Source: Marinobacter fonticola
Lineage (GTDB): Bacteria > Pseudomonadota > Gammaproteobacteria > Pseudomonadales > Oleiphilaceae
Assembly (NCBI RefSeq): GCF_008122265.1
Contig: NZ_CP043042.1
Location: 3,410,001 to 3,474,000 of the forward strand
DNA length: 64,000 bases
Reading direction: 5' to 3'
In this document: piece by piece, positions 16,780 through 25,820 of the stretch
Layout: each line of letters begins with the position of its first letter
How positions within the stretch are numbered: position 1 is the first letter of the stretch
The notes under the pieces: model-generated
Database searches by the model: none
What the model was told of the DNA's origin: nothing
The model's input: the letters and a program-made list of their open reading frames with translations, nothing else
Made by a program: the position numbers and the translations under genes

Positions 16780-17774
16780 TCCACTTCCAGAGCCGCGTCG
16801 ATCAACGCCTGCCCATTGGGTACGTTGTCGGCAAACGTCTTATACGAGCTCTCCTTGGCTATATCGAGCCATGCTTGATAGTTCTCCGGCGACATCTGCA
16901 CGACTTCCACACCATTCTCCTTGTAGACATCCACCAGCTTCTGATCGAGGTTCTCCGCTTCGCTCGCGAAGTATTCTTCAGCTTTCTGGCCAGCCGCTTC
17001 GAGCGCTTCCTGCTGTTCAGGCGTCAGTCCTTCCCAACTCCGCTGGGAAATCAGTACCGGCTCATACATAAACCAAAGGGCGTTCTCACCCGGTGCCGTC
17101 AGACAGGTGGCTTGTTCGTAGATGCGGTAGGAAACGAAAGAGCCGGATGAGGTATTGGCACCATCGAGCACCCCCGTCTGCATGGCGGTGTAGATTTCGG
17201 AAGACGGCATGGAGGCAATCGACGCCCCCGCCTCGGCGAGCATTTCGTCAAAGGCCGGGCCTGCAGCACGCATTGTCTGTCCCTGAACGGTATCCGGCGA
17301 AGTGATGCAGCGCATATCGGAGGCGAAACCGCCAGCGAGCCAAGCATCGGCCAGCACTTTGACACCAGCGTCGTTGATCACCTTCTTGACCATACCCATG
17401 AACTTGGAGTCATTAAGGCGCTGGGCCCGCTCATGACTACGTACCAGGCCGGGCATCAAGGTGGCGGAAAACTCAGGATGACGGCCACTGGCGTAATCCA
17501 GAGGCAGCGCCGTCATATCCAAGCGGCCGCGTACCAACGCGCCCCACTGTTCCTTGGCCTTGAACAACGATTCCCCCGGATAGACCTGGATTTTTAAGTC
17601 GACATTCGCCTTTTCGACTTCTTTGGCCATCAACTGAACCATTTCATCACGTACATCACCCTTACCGCCGGGGAACTGATGGGAAGCGCGCAACACGGTT
17701 TCTGCCGTGGCCGTGCCGACTACGGATAAGGCCAGACCTACGGCCGCTACGATCGTTAGGACTTGATGTTTCAT
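16776..17774 (-). CDS. dctP: TRAP transporter solute-binding protein (DctP family)
   Basis: A 332-residue periplasmic protein with a Sec signal peptide (MKHQVLTIVAAVGLALSVVG, cleavage after TATA before ETVLRASHQF). Family blocks include RGRLDMTALPLDYASG, the substrate-contacting Arg region GQTMRAAGPAFDEML, and SSEIYTAMQTGVLDGANT. It captures a small carboxylate and hands it to DctQM. It is the first gene of the malonate operon, with its promoter in the 168 bp facing the GntR regulator gene. Substrate assignment to malonate is by operon context. Confidence 0.93.
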   Translation of the reverse strand: MKHQVLTIVAAVGLALSVVGTATAETVLRASHQFPGGKGDVRDEMVQLMAKEVEKANVDLKIQVYPGESLFKAKEQWGALVRGRLDMTALPLDYASGRHPEFSATLMPGLVRSHERAQRLNDSKFMGMVKKVINDAGVKVLADAWLAGGFASDMRCITSPDTVQGQTMRAAGPAFDEMLAEAGASIASMPSSEIYTAMQTGVLDGANTSSGSFVSYRIYEQATCLTAPGENALWFMYEPVLISQRSWEGLTPEQQEALEAAGQKAEEYFASEAENLDQKLVDVYKENGVEVVQMSPENYQAWLDIAKESSYKTFADNVPNGQALIDAALEVE

Positions 17775-17824
17775 GTTGAGTGTTCTCCGGTCTCTTGTTC
17801 TTGTATGTATTTATCAGATCGCTC

Positions 17825-17838
17825 TGATGTATACATCA
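17825..17838. promoter_or_regulatory. Perfect palindrome, likely GntR-FCD operator
   Basis: TGATGTATACATCA is a perfect 14-bp palindrome between the divergent dctP and gntR genes, 51 bp from the dctP ATG and 105 bp from the gntR start. A second GTATAC half-match lies near 17851. The form suits a dimeric GntR-family repressor; assignment is inferred. Confidence 0.7.
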
Positions 17839-17942
17839 TCGACCTAGGAGTATACTTGTGTCAACATTGCAACTGATTACACTGCGAACGCCCGGAATAC
17901 CCGACTGACCGCTCGACTAATTGCTTTAGGAGCACCCCACGC

Positions 17943-18605
17943 GTGAAACGCTCGAACACACAGCGTCTGAAGGACTCGCTGGAAGACGACATCATCAATG
18001 GCCGGCTATCGCCCGGCGAACGGTTGGACCCGGAGGAACTGGCCCAGCGATTCAGCGTCTCACGCACGCCGATTCGCGAGGCTATCCATCAACTGACCGC
18101 CAGCGGTCTGGTCACCGTCGTGCCGAAGAAAGGTACCTTTGTGGCCAAGATGGGTGTGGAGCAGCTCATCGAGATGTTCGAGGTGATGGCCGAATTGGAA
18201 GGCATGTGCGGTCGGCTGGCTGCCCGTCGGATTACCTCGGCTGAGCTGGCCAGGTTGGGTGATGCGCTAAAGCGCTGCGAGACGGCGGCCGAGAAAGGCG
18301 ATCCCGACGAGTACTACTACGAGAACGAGGATTTCCATCAGTGCATCTACCGGGCGAGCCACAATAATTTCCTCGTTTCCGAGGCCAATCAACTCAAGCA
18401 GCGGCTCAAACCCTATCGCCGTTTGCAGTTGCAGGTGCGCCACCGGGTCAGCAATTCACTGCAGGAGCACCGGGACATCTACCAGGCCATTGAGGCCGGC
18501 CGTGCCGATGAAGCGGAAGATGCCATGCGCCGGCACGTACTGATCCAGGGCGAACGCTTCAGCGATTTCGTCGCAAGTATGAAGAAATTCAGCGACCGCC
18601 TCTGA
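17943..18605 (+). CDS. GntR-family (FCD/FadR-type) regulator of the malonate operon
   Basis: A 220-residue regulator. Residues ~5-70 are the winged helix-turn-helix with the GntR pattern LEDDIINGRLSPGERLD, then EELAQRFSVSRTPIREAI and ASGLVTVVPKKGTFVA. The remainder is the all-helical FCD ligand domain, with candidate metal/ligand residues in NEDFHQCIYRASHN and in the later RRHVLIQGE. Start is GTG at 17943, preceded by AGGAG. It is divergent from dctPQM-matAB, with a palindromic site between, and very likely controls that operon in response to malonate or a related acid. Whether it represses or activates is not shown by the sequence; repression is usual for FCD proteins. Confidence 0.9.
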   Translation: MKRSNTQRLKDSLEDDIINGRLSPGERLDPEELAQRFSVSRTPIREAIHQLTASGLVTVVPKKGTFVAKMGVEQLIEMFEVMAELEGMCGRLAARRITSAELARLGDALKRCETAAEKGDPDEYYYENEDFHQCIYRASHNNFLVSEANQLKQRLKPYRRLQLQVRHRVSNSLQEHRDIYQAIEAGRADEAEDAMRRHVLIQGERFSDFVASMKKFSDRL

Positions 18606-18621
18606 TCCCGGCTCCGGGATC
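18604..18621 (+). terminator. Possible terminator after the GntR gene
   Basis: An inverted repeat GATCCCG / CGGGATC with loop GCTC begins within the gntR stop codon. There is no T run, so it may be only a hairpin. Confidence 0.35.
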
Positions 18622-19015
18622 GCAAGTCTAGAACCCCAGGACAGGCTCCGGCGTGCTGGCAGCCAAATGGGCGAAGAACAGCGGTGGCAATGCCGCGGCC
18701 CCAGGCATCCTCGAAGGTGACCGGAATACCCGCCTCATACACCCCACACAAGCCGATAGTTACGAAGCGACACAAATTTAAACAGCCCCGTTTTGTGACA
18801 AGCATCACACTGAGTGGTGTCGGCGGGCGACCCGCCAGGCCGCGCGGGATGGGACGTTGCCTCTCTTTGTCTCTCCAAGCGGCGCGAGACCTCCTGGAGA
18901 GAAATGTCGCATTTGCAAATATGAGCTGTTCCCGCTGCGTTGACGCGCCTTAATTGGCTGATTTATATGTTTGCCTCACTCGACGTGCCCCAAAACAAAA
19001 AACGGAGAAGCCCGC
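18622..19015. other. Long leader region of the chemoreceptor gene
   Basis: Nearly 400 bp without a gene. It holds GGCGGG / CCCGCC (18822-18836) and a GACCTCCTGGAGAG segment. It could carry the receptor promoter and a structured leader; a c-di-GMP-I riboswitch was considered but the fit is poor. Confidence 0.4.
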
Positions 19016-20899
19016 GTGAAGTTCAACCTGTCCTGGCACCAGAAGTTCCTGGCCTTGATCGTCGCTACGCCCATTGGACTGGCTTTCATTGGAGGCGCGG
19101 TATTCTGGGGCCTGCAGAGCGTGTCCTCGTCCTACCAGTCGATTCACCAGATCACCCGTTATGAAAATGCCGCCGGCAACCTCCTCACTGCGTGGAGCGC
19201 AGCGGAGAAAGAGTTGAGCACGCTCACCCCCGACAACCGCAATGCGGTCGCGGAAGAGCTCGATGCCCTGCTAGCCAATGCTAACCAATTAGAGAAACAA
19301 GCCACGGCTCTTGGCGATCCTGAGGCGAGTCGCTACGCAAACCAGATCCAGGCAGAAACCGCACGCTACGTCGACTTCCGTCACCAGTGGTTGGCGCAGA
19401 TGGACAAGCTCGGCTTATCCGGCAGCAGCGGTATCCGAGCGGAACTACAAACCGCCATGACGCAGTTGCAGGAGCTTTCGCTCAGCCTGTTCGAACAGTC
19501 GCTCGACGATATAGTTCGCAGCAGCCGGGCTTATATTGGCGACCGTGATCCGAATTTCGCAGAGGCGGCCAACCAGGCTGTGGCGTCCCTGGAAGCCCTA
19601 GTGGAGGAATACGACTGGCAGGACAACGTGATCGGCGAGGCAGCGCGCAACTATCGCGAGGTATTCAATCGCGCCGACGCGATGCTGAAAGACATCATCG
19701 CCGCCAATAACAGGGCCGATCAGGCGGGCGCCGCCCTACAGGATTTGGTGATAGCCCAGAGTAAATCCCTGCAATCCGGCCTGATCGCAGAGGCCATCAG
19801 CCAGGCGGAAAGCGCGGAAACCTCCGCCAAGGTCGTGAGTATCGGCGCCATCGCCGTATTCGGTCCGCTACTGGTACTGATTTTGTTCCTGATTTCCCGC
19901 ACCTTGGTGAGCCGCCTTAACGCGGTGGTGACGTTGCTCTCCCGGGTATCGGGCGGTGACCTTACCCAGAAGCTGACGCTGGGCAAGAACCCGCGGGACG
20001 AGTTCAACGTGCTCGGTCAGGCCACCAACCAGATGGTAGATAATATCGGCAAGCTGATGCGCGAATCCATCGCCGGCACTGAAAACCTGCTGGGCGTCCA
20101 CGGCGAATTGGAAAAAACCATGGACCGGCTGACCCAGAACAGCGAGAAAGTCGAGTCTCAAACCATTCAGGCCGCTGCAGCCACCCAGCAGATTTCAGTG
20201 ACCCTTAACGACGTGGCCCAGCGCACCTCTCAGGTCGGCGTATCCACCCAGACCGCTAACGATGCCGCCCAATCCGGCTCCCGGGTGGTGGAAGACAGCG
20301 TGAACGCCATGCGCCGGCTATCGGCCATGATTCAGGATACCCACAGCCACGTGAAGCAGCTGACCCAGGCTGCCGGCAATGTCACCGGCATTATCGATGT
20401 CATCAACGGCCTGGCGGACCAGACCAACCTGCTGGCACTCAATGCCGCCATTGAAGCGGCCCGCGCGGGCGAAGCCGGCCGTGGCTTTTCGGTGGTCGCC
20501 GACGAAGTCCGTACCCTGGCCCAGAAAACCGTAGCTGCCACCACCAATATCGTCAGCATCATCGACGACCTGAACAAGCAGACCGCCAGCATGGACCGGC
20601 TGGCCGCCGAGGGCCTGACGATCGCCAACGAAGGTGAAGCCAGCGCCACCCAGATCGCTAACGCCATGGGCAGCGTGACCACCTCCATCGAGACCCTGAA
20701 CTCGGAAATGGATCAGGTGGTCGTTGCGGTGGAAGAGATCTCCGTCACCACCGAGGAGATCGCCCAGAAGATGGAAGCGATTCGTGGTCAAAGCGGCGAG
20801 ACCCAATCCATCGGCCAGGAACTGGGACGCCAGAACGAGCGGCTGTCTGAGGAGGCCGGAGTGATTGCCGAAAGCACGCGGCGCTTCCGCGTACAATAA
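19016..20899 (+). CDS. Methyl-accepting chemotaxis protein
   Basis: A 627-residue chemoreceptor. Start is GTG at 19016, with GGAG eight bases upstream; the protein then opens [15 protein letters not shown], a short cytoplasmic tail and first membrane helix. A ~260-residue periplasmic helical sensing domain follows (about 35-285), then a second membrane helix ([19 protein letters not shown]), a HAMP domain and the methyl-accepting coiled coil. The signalling tip is [20 protein letters not shown], followed by [18 protein letters not shown], nearly invariant in the family. No CheR-docking pentapeptide is seen at the C-terminus. Its ligand is unknown. It signals to CheA/CheW; a CheV is encoded elsewhere in the window. 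Confidence 0.94.
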   Translation: MKFNLSWHQKFLALIVATPIGLAFIGGAVFWGLQSVSSSYQSIHQITRYENAAGNLLTAWSAAEKELSTLTPDNRNAVAEELDALLANANQLEKQATALGDPEASRYANQIQAETARYVDFRHQWLAQMDKLGLSGSSGIRAELQTAMTQLQELSLSLFEQSLDDIVRSSRAYIGDRDPNFAEAANQAVASLEALVEEYDWQDNVIGEAARNYREVFNRADAMLKDIIAANNRADQAGAALQDLVIAQSKSLQSGLIAEAISQAESAETSAKVVSIGAIAVFGPLLVLILFLISRTLVSRLNAVVTLLSRVSGGDLTQKLTLGKNPRDEFNVLGQATNQMVDNIGKLMRESIAGTENLLGVHGELEKTMDRLTQNSEKVESQTIQAAAATQQISVTLNDVAQRTSQVGVSTQTANDAAQSGSRVVEDSVNAMRRLSAMIQDTHSHVKQLTQAAGNVTGIIDVINGLADQTNLLALNAAIEAARAGEAGRGFSVVADEVRTLAQKTVAATTNIVSIIDDLNKQTASMDRLAAEGLTIANEGEASATQIANAMGSVTTSIETLNSEMDQVVVAVEEISVTTEEIAQKMEAIRGQSGETQSIGQELGRQNERLSEEAGVIAESTRRFRVQ

Positions 20900-20913
20900 G
20901 AAATTGTAATATC

Positions 20914-20973
20914 CCTCTGAACCGGGCGCGTTGTTCATTAGTATGTATTGAAAGACACCGCGCCGGTTCAGGG
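20914..20973. repeat. Long-arm inverted repeat after the chemoreceptor gene
   Basis: Arms CCTCTGAACCGGGCGCG and CGCGCCGGTTCAGGG surround a 28-base spacer. It may act as a factor-independent stop or a REP-like palindrome; there is no T run. Downstream (about 21029-21056) two AGAAGCT copies recall the GAAGCG tandem repeats elsewhere. Confidence 0.6.
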
Positions 20974-21108
20974 TAAGCAGACGGTCAACTTCTAGTAAAC
21001 AGTCTGATAGCAAGCAGCCTGGGTCTATTCAGAAGCTAGATAGCCAGAAGCTGAAAACATCTGCAGTCTCACCGGCATCTATTCCCGTCAGGATGATAAG
21101 GGAGATTC

Positions 21109-21894
21109 ATGCTCGCAGACTTCAACGTTGTCTTGCTGGGCTCACTGGCCAGCTTACTGGCCGGTTTGGGAACGGCACTCGGCGCACTGGGCGTATTTCT
21201 TGTTCGCCGGCTTTCCGACAAGCTTCAGGATGGCATGCTCAGCGCCGCCGCCGGGGTCATGCTGGCCGCGTCCTTCTTCTCGTTGCTGCTCCCCGGTATC
21301 AAATACGGCGAAGAGCTGACAGGGCACACCTGGATGGCAGCGCTCATGGTGATCGCCGGACTGCTGATGGGTGCCGCCCTGCTCTACTACATTCACCAGC
21401 GCCTCCCCCACGAGCACTTCACCCTCGGCCCGGAGGGGCCTTCCGCCGCCCATATCCACCGCATCTGGCTGTTCGTCATTGCTATTACGCTGCACAACTT
21501 TCCCGAGGGCATGGCGGTCGGCGTTGGTTTTGGCGGCGGCAACATCAGTAACGGCGTCGCTTTGGCCATCGGCATCGGGCTGCAAAATATTCCCGAGGGC
21601 TTGGCGGTAGCCGTTTCCCTGCTGGGGATCAATCATTCCCGCACCAAGGCTTTCGGCATCGCGATGCTGACCGGTCTGGTGGAGCCGGTCGGCGGCGTAT
21701 TCGGCGCCACCATGGTCTGGATCGCCGAGCCCATTATGCCCTGGACCCTGGGCTTCGCTGCTGGCGCCATGCTGTTCATCATCAGCGACGAGATCATTCC
21801 TGAGACCCATCGTGGGAGTTACCGCACCTTGGCCACGTTCTCGCTGCTGGGTGGTTTTGTCGTCATGATGTTCCTGGATGCAACGCTTGGATGA
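21109..21894 (+). CDS. ZIP-family divalent metal transporter
   Basis: A 261-residue inner-membrane protein with eight hydrophobic segments. The two metal-binding helices carry TLHNFPEGMAVG and GLQNIPEGLAVA, the hallmark His-Asn-x-Pro-Glu-Gly pairs of the ZIP family; a short His-containing loop (LPHEHFTLG) lies before them. It should import Zn2+ or a similar divalent cation (ZupT-like). A GGGAGATT ribosome site precedes the ATG. It is followed after 12 bp by a CoA-transferase gene on the same strand, so the two may share a transcript, though no functional link is known. Precise metal is not predictable. Confidence 0.9.
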   Translation: MLADFNVVLLGSLASLLAGLGTALGALGVFLVRRLSDKLQDGMLSAAAGVMLAASFFSLLLPGIKYGEELTGHTWMAALMVIAGLLMGAALLYYIHQRLPHEHFTLGPEGPSAAHIHRIWLFVIAITLHNFPEGMAVGVGFGGGNISNGVALAIGIGLQNIPEGLAVAVSLLGINHSRTKAFGIAMLTGLVEPVGGVFGATMVWIAEPIMPWTLGFAAGAMLFIISDEIIPETHRGSYRTLATFSLLGGFVVMMFLDATLG

Positions 21895-21906
21895 GGAGAC
21901 AACCCC

Positions 21907-23124
21907 ATGACAGGTCCCTTGCACGGTATTCGCGTGATTGACCTGACCGCCATGGTCTCCGGCCCGATGGCCACCATGATGCTGGCCGATCAGGGCGCCG
22001 AGGTGATCAAGGTGGAAAATCCCGCTGGCGGTGATTTCACCCGGCTGGCCGCTAACCGCCAGGGCGGCTTTGCGGCCTCGTACCTCAATAACAACCGCAA
22101 CAAGCGTTCGGTCGCACTCAACCTGAAGGACCCGGAAGGCAAGAACGCCCTGTTGAAGCTGATCGCCGGTGCCGACGTCTTTGTGCAGAACTTCCGTCCC
22201 GGCGTCATCGAGCGCATGGGTTTCGACGAAGACGCCGTGCGCAAGGTGGCCCCGGATATCGTCTATGTGTCGATCAGCGGGTTCGGCGAGAATGGCCCGT
22301 ATGCCGACCGGCCCGTGTACGACCCGCTGATTCAGGGGCTATCCGGCTTGGCCAGCGTGCAGGCCGGGTCCGACCAGCACCGGCCGCAACTGGTGCGCAC
22401 GATCTTGCCGGATAAGCTGACCGGCGTCACCGCCGCGCAGGCGATCACTGCCGCGCTGTTCGCCCGGGAACGTACCGGCGCGGCCCAGCATGTGCGTCTG
22501 TCGATGCTGGACGCCGTGATCGCGTTCCTCTGGGGCTCGGATATGGGCAGCCAGACGTTCGTTCAACACGAACTACCGCAGCAGGCGGCGGCCAGCTTCC
22601 AGGATCTGATCTACGAAACCACCAATGGCTATATCACCGTTGCGGTGCAGAACGACCGCGAGTGGCGGGCGCTGCTCAAAGCTCTGGACAAGCCCGAGTG
22701 GGCCGACGACCCACGCTTTTTGACCGCCGAGCTGCGCCAGCGCAACATCGACGCCCGGCTCGAACTGACGCAATCCGTCCTGCGGACCGATACCTCCGAA
22801 TTCTGGCTTGAGCAACTTCAGGCCGAGAACGTGCCCAGCGCGCCGGTACTGAACCGGCATCAGATGATCAGCCACCCGCAAGTCGCGGCGACCGGTATCA
22901 TTCGCGAATACGACCACCCCCAAGCCGGGCGTTTGCGCCAGGCCCGCGCAGCGGCTCGCTTTTCCGGCGCCGAACTGCCGCCCCCCGCCGGTGCCCCGGC
23001 CCTGGGCGCGGACACGTTCGCCGTTTTGCGCGCCTGCGGTTACGACGACGCCACGCTTGCCGACCTGGCCGAACGCGGCGTTCTTGGCATTCCTCTTGGT
23101 AACCCCAAGGAGAACCTGGAATGA
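21907..23124 (+). CDS. Family III (CaiB/BaiF) CoA-transferase
   Basis: A 405-residue family III CoA-transferase. The start MTGPLHGIRVIDLTAMVSGP and the nucleotide region GAEVIKVENPAGGD are typical, as is RNKRSVALNLKDPEGK. The likely catalytic Asp, which forms a mixed anhydride, is in ILPDKLTGVTAAQ near residue 170. These enzymes move CoA between carboxylic acids. The next gene, a GST, overlaps by four bases (ATGA), a tight coupling seen in some catabolic clusters for halogenated or aromatic acids. The substrate cannot be inferred. Length and motifs are regular. Confidence 0.9.
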   Translation: MTGPLHGIRVIDLTAMVSGPMATMMLADQGAEVIKVENPAGGDFTRLAANRQGGFAASYLNNNRNKRSVALNLKDPEGKNALLKLIAGADVFVQNFRPGVIERMGFDEDAVRKVAPDIVYVSISGFGENGPYADRPVYDPLIQGLSGLASVQAGSDQHRPQLVRTILPDKLTGVTAAQAITAALFARERTGAAQHVRLSMLDAVIAFLWGSDMGSQTFVQHELPQQAAASFQDLIYETTNGYITVAVQNDREWRALLKALDKPEWADDPRFLTAELRQRNIDARLELTQSVLRTDTSEFWLEQLQAENVPSAPVLNRHQMISHPQVAATGIIREYDHPQAGRLRQARAAARFSGAELPPPAGAPALGADTFAVLRACGYDDATLADLAERGVLGIPLGNPKENLE

Positions 23125-23819
23125 TCGATTTCTACTACTGGCCCACCCCCAACGGCTGGAAAGTCGCCATCATGTTGGAAGAATGCGGTCTCGACTACCG
23201 GGTCATTCCGGTGAACATCGGCCGGGGCGAACAGTTCAAGCCCGAATTCCTGGCCATCAGCCCCAACAATCGCATGCCGGCAATCGTCGATCATGATATG
23301 GATGGGGAGCCGCTGCCGATCTTCGAGTCCGGCGCCATTCTGATGCACCTGGCGGAGAAAACCGGGCGTTTCATGCCCACCGATCCCCGCGGACGCAAGG
23401 AAATACGTGAATGGCTATTCTGGCAGGTCGGCAACCTCGGGCCGATGGCGGGCCAGGTCAGCCACTTCGTCAACTACGCGTCCGGCGAACACCCCTACGC
23501 CGCCGAGCGCTACAACAACGAATACAACCGCTGCCTCGGCGTATTGGAGCGCCGGTTGGAGGAGCGTGAATACCTCGTCGGTGACGACTATAGCATTGCG
23601 GATATGGCAGCCTGGCCCTGGGTATTGATCGCCAAGCCGTTAGGCCAGAATCTGGAAGAATTTCCCAATGTGCGGCGCTGGCGCCAGGATGTCAAAGAAC
23701 GGCCCGCGGTCCAGGCGGGTGTCGATCTTGGCAAGGAGTACCGGCGCCAGGCCCCGCCCGATGAGGAGGAGCGCAAGATCCTGTTTAGCCAGAACAGCCG
23801 CACCGGGCATGATTCTTAG
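23121..23819 (+). CDS. Glutathione S-transferase, nu-class / Ure2p-like
   Basis: A 232-residue GST. The N-terminal thioredoxin-like domain begins FYYWPTPNGWKVAIMLEE, the TPNG motif of the YfcG/YghU (nu-class, Ure2p-like) group, followed by SPNNRMPAIVDHD with the cis-Pro and by FESGAILMHLAEKTG, which binds glutathione. The C-terminal helical domain has the capping motif in DDYSIADMAAWPW. Members act as disulfide-bond reductases or peroxidases. The gene overlaps the CoA-transferase gene by four bases, implying joint expression. It converges on ggt with a 30-bp gap. Confidence 0.9.
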   Translation: MIDFYYWPTPNGWKVAIMLEECGLDYRVIPVNIGRGEQFKPEFLAISPNNRMPAIVDHDMDGEPLPIFESGAILMHLAEKTGRFMPTDPRGRKEIREWLFWQVGNLGPMAGQVSHFVNYASGEHPYAAERYNNEYNRCLGVLERRLEEREYLVGDDYSIADMAAWPWVLIAKPLGQNLEEFPNVRRWRQDVKERPAVQAGVDLGKEYRRQAPPDEEERKILFSQNSRTGHDS

Positions 23820-23849
23820 ATATGCGCCTGGTTCTAGTGTGCCTTAACA

Positions 23850-25613
23850 CTAGTCACCGGCTATACCGCCATCGACACGGGGATCACTGCCGCCTCGCCA
23901 ACCACCGGCATGACGTTCGATACCGTGCAGGCCGCTCATCAGGTCATCGACGTCCACGTTATGCCCCATGGCCTCAAGGCGATCGATCACGGTGTCCGGC
24001 ACCTTTCCCGCCTCGATTTCGAGCGTCTCACCCTGATTCACGATATTAGGCAGCTCGATAGCCTGCTGGAGACTGAGATCCCAATCCAGTACGCCCACGA
24101 GCACCTTGGCGACGTAGTCGATAATCCGCCCGCCACCGCGGGAGCCGACCACCAGGCGGACCTCGCCCTGAGGATCGAGCACGATGACCGGGGACATGGA
24201 GCTGCGCGGCCGCTTGTGAGGCTGCGGCGCATTGGCCACAAGCTTGCCATCCTCATAGGGCTCGAAGGCGAAATCCGTGAGCTGGCTATTGATAACGAAG
24301 CCGTGCGTCATCACCCGGCTGCCAAAAGGCGCCGCATTGGAGTTTGTCATGCTGACCACGCCACCTTCGGCATCGACAATCGAGAAATGGGACGTGCCCT
24401 GCTCGGGCTTATAATCGAGCGGTCCGGCGACTCCATTTATCGCTACGTCGGGAGGCAATCCCGGTTTCACGTCGGCGAGCACACGTTGCGCAGGGATCAG
24501 TTCGGCTCGGCGTGCCAGGTAATCCTTATCCAAAAGCGATGCCAACGGGACGTCGACGAAATCAGGGTCGCCCACGTAGTAATGCACATCCGCCAGCGCC
24601 AGGCGACTGGCCTCCGAGAAGACATGGATCGCCTCGACCGACTTCGGTGCCATGCCGGCTATGTCGTAACGCTCCAGAATACCCAGAATCTGTAGCACGC
24701 CCAGACCGCCACCATCCGGCGGTGGCGGGCCGCAAACCGTCCATTGGCGATAGTCGCCACACAATGGCTCGCGCTTGATTGCTCGATAGTGCGCGAAGTC
24801 TTCGACGCTTATCGAACTTCCCAGCTGGGTATCCTGCTTCGCGGTTTGCACGAAATCCCGGGGAATATTGCCCTGATAGAAGGCCTTGGGCCCTTCATTG
24901 GCGATACGTCTCAGGGTCTGCGCCAGATTCGGATTACGCAGTCGGGGGCGGTCGCCGGTGCTGGCCGGTTCGACAAAGGTTCTATCCAGCGCGTCGAACA
25001 AGGCCAGCGAGGGATCGAAATCGACCTGTTCGCGCATGCGTCTGGGCATGGGGACGCCGGTCTCCGCCGCATCGATAGCCGGTTGCAAGACGTCTTTCCA
25101 GGGCAGCTTGCCTTGTTCCTGATGCGCCAGGTAGAGCATGGCAACCGTGCCCGGAACACCGATTCCGTGCCCGCTGATCACGGCAAACCACAGCGGCATG
25201 GGCACACCTGGCATCACCATGAGCTGGGAGTGCGATATACCGGCCGGCGCGATTTCCCGGCCATCGTAGACCGTCATCTGACCAGTCCCGCCATCGCGAT
25301 ACACCATAAATCCACCACCGCCGATACCGGTGGATGGACCGGCCACAAACGCCAGCATCATCTGCACAGCAACGGCTGCGTCGACGGCGTTACCGCCTCG
25401 CCGGAGCGCGGCCAGGCCGGCCTCGGAGGCGAGCACGTTGCCCGAGGCGATCATCATTTTCGTCGCCGTTTTCTCCTCACCGACATCTGCCGGAGCCGCT
25501 TGCACGCCGGCACGATAAAACACGGCCAGGCAAGCACCGAAAACGAGGAGCACCGTGATCGCTGACCTTCTTACGTTAGCGGCGGAGCGGAGATTCCTCG
25601 ATTGGCCTGACAT
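23850..25613 (-). CDS. ggt: Gamma-glutamyltranspeptidase, copy 1
   Basis: A 587-residue gamma-glutamyltransferase precursor. An N-terminal signal or anchor is seen (ITVLLVFGACLAVFYRAG, then QAAPAD). The large-subunit region has GGNAVDAAVAVQMML and STGIGGGGFMVYRDG; YDGRE contains the substrate Arg. The autoprocessing nucleophile is the Thr of GTSHFS at about residue 407, with SRGGGRIIDYV later in the small subunit. The enzyme cleaves gamma-glutamyl bonds of glutathione in the periplasm. An AGGA ribosome site lies seven bases before the ATG. It is divergent from a second ggt gene, with about 200 bp between. The two are clearly paralogues, sharing motifs throughout. Confidence 0.92.
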   Translation of the reverse strand: MSGQSRNLRSAANVRRSAITVLLVFGACLAVFYRAGVQAAPADVGEEKTATKMMIASGNVLASEAGLAALRRGGNAVDAAVAVQMMLAFVAGPSTGIGGGGFMVYRDGGTGQMTVYDGREIAPAGISHSQLMVMPGVPMPLWFAVISGHGIGVPGTVAMLYLAHQEQGKLPWKDVLQPAIDAAETGVPMPRRMREQVDFDPSLALFDALDRTFVEPASTGDRPRLRNPNLAQTLRRIANEGPKAFYQGNIPRDFVQTAKQDTQLGSSISVEDFAHYRAIKREPLCGDYRQWTVCGPPPPDGGGLGVLQILGILERYDIAGMAPKSVEAIHVFSEASRLALADVHYYVGDPDFVDVPLASLLDKDYLARRAELIPAQRVLADVKPGLPPDVAINGVAGPLDYKPEQGTSHFSIVDAEGGVVSMTNSNAAPFGSRVMTHGFVINSQLTDFAFEPYEDGKLVANAPQPHKRPRSSMSPVIVLDPQGEVRLVVGSRGGGRIIDYVAKVLVGVLDWDLSLQQAIELPNIVNQGETLEIEAGKVPDTVIDRLEAMGHNVDVDDLMSGLHGIERHAGGWRGGSDPRVDGGIAGD

Positions 25614-25820
25614 GACATCTTCCTATGCAGCGTGCGCCGATATTTAACTGGCAAGACAAGCATGCCATCGTCGCTGGTTCAGAACGAGAACAACGAACTT
25701 ACTGCTTTGTAATATTGCCGGTGGTTGTTAATTAGCGTGTGAACTTGCATCGCGGGTAATACATCCGTTTAAGTGGATAGACAGACGGCGCAACTTGACG
25801 CGCATCGAAACGGAGATTCC

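Noticed and set aside
16605..17150. Plus-strand frame opposite dctP and across the tandem repeats
   Set aside because: Low-complexity sequence from the repeats (SAYRK-type) plus an antisense shadow of dctP.
18780..18900. Possible c-di-GMP-I riboswitch before the chemoreceptor gene (GGGACGTTGCCTC resembles part of the motif)
   Set aside because: The conserved GCACAGGGCAAACC half and the GCAAAGCC core are absent.
24744..25565. Long plus-strand frames opposite ggt copy 1
   Set aside because: They mirror the codon pattern of the real gene and contain no recognisable domain or ribosome site.
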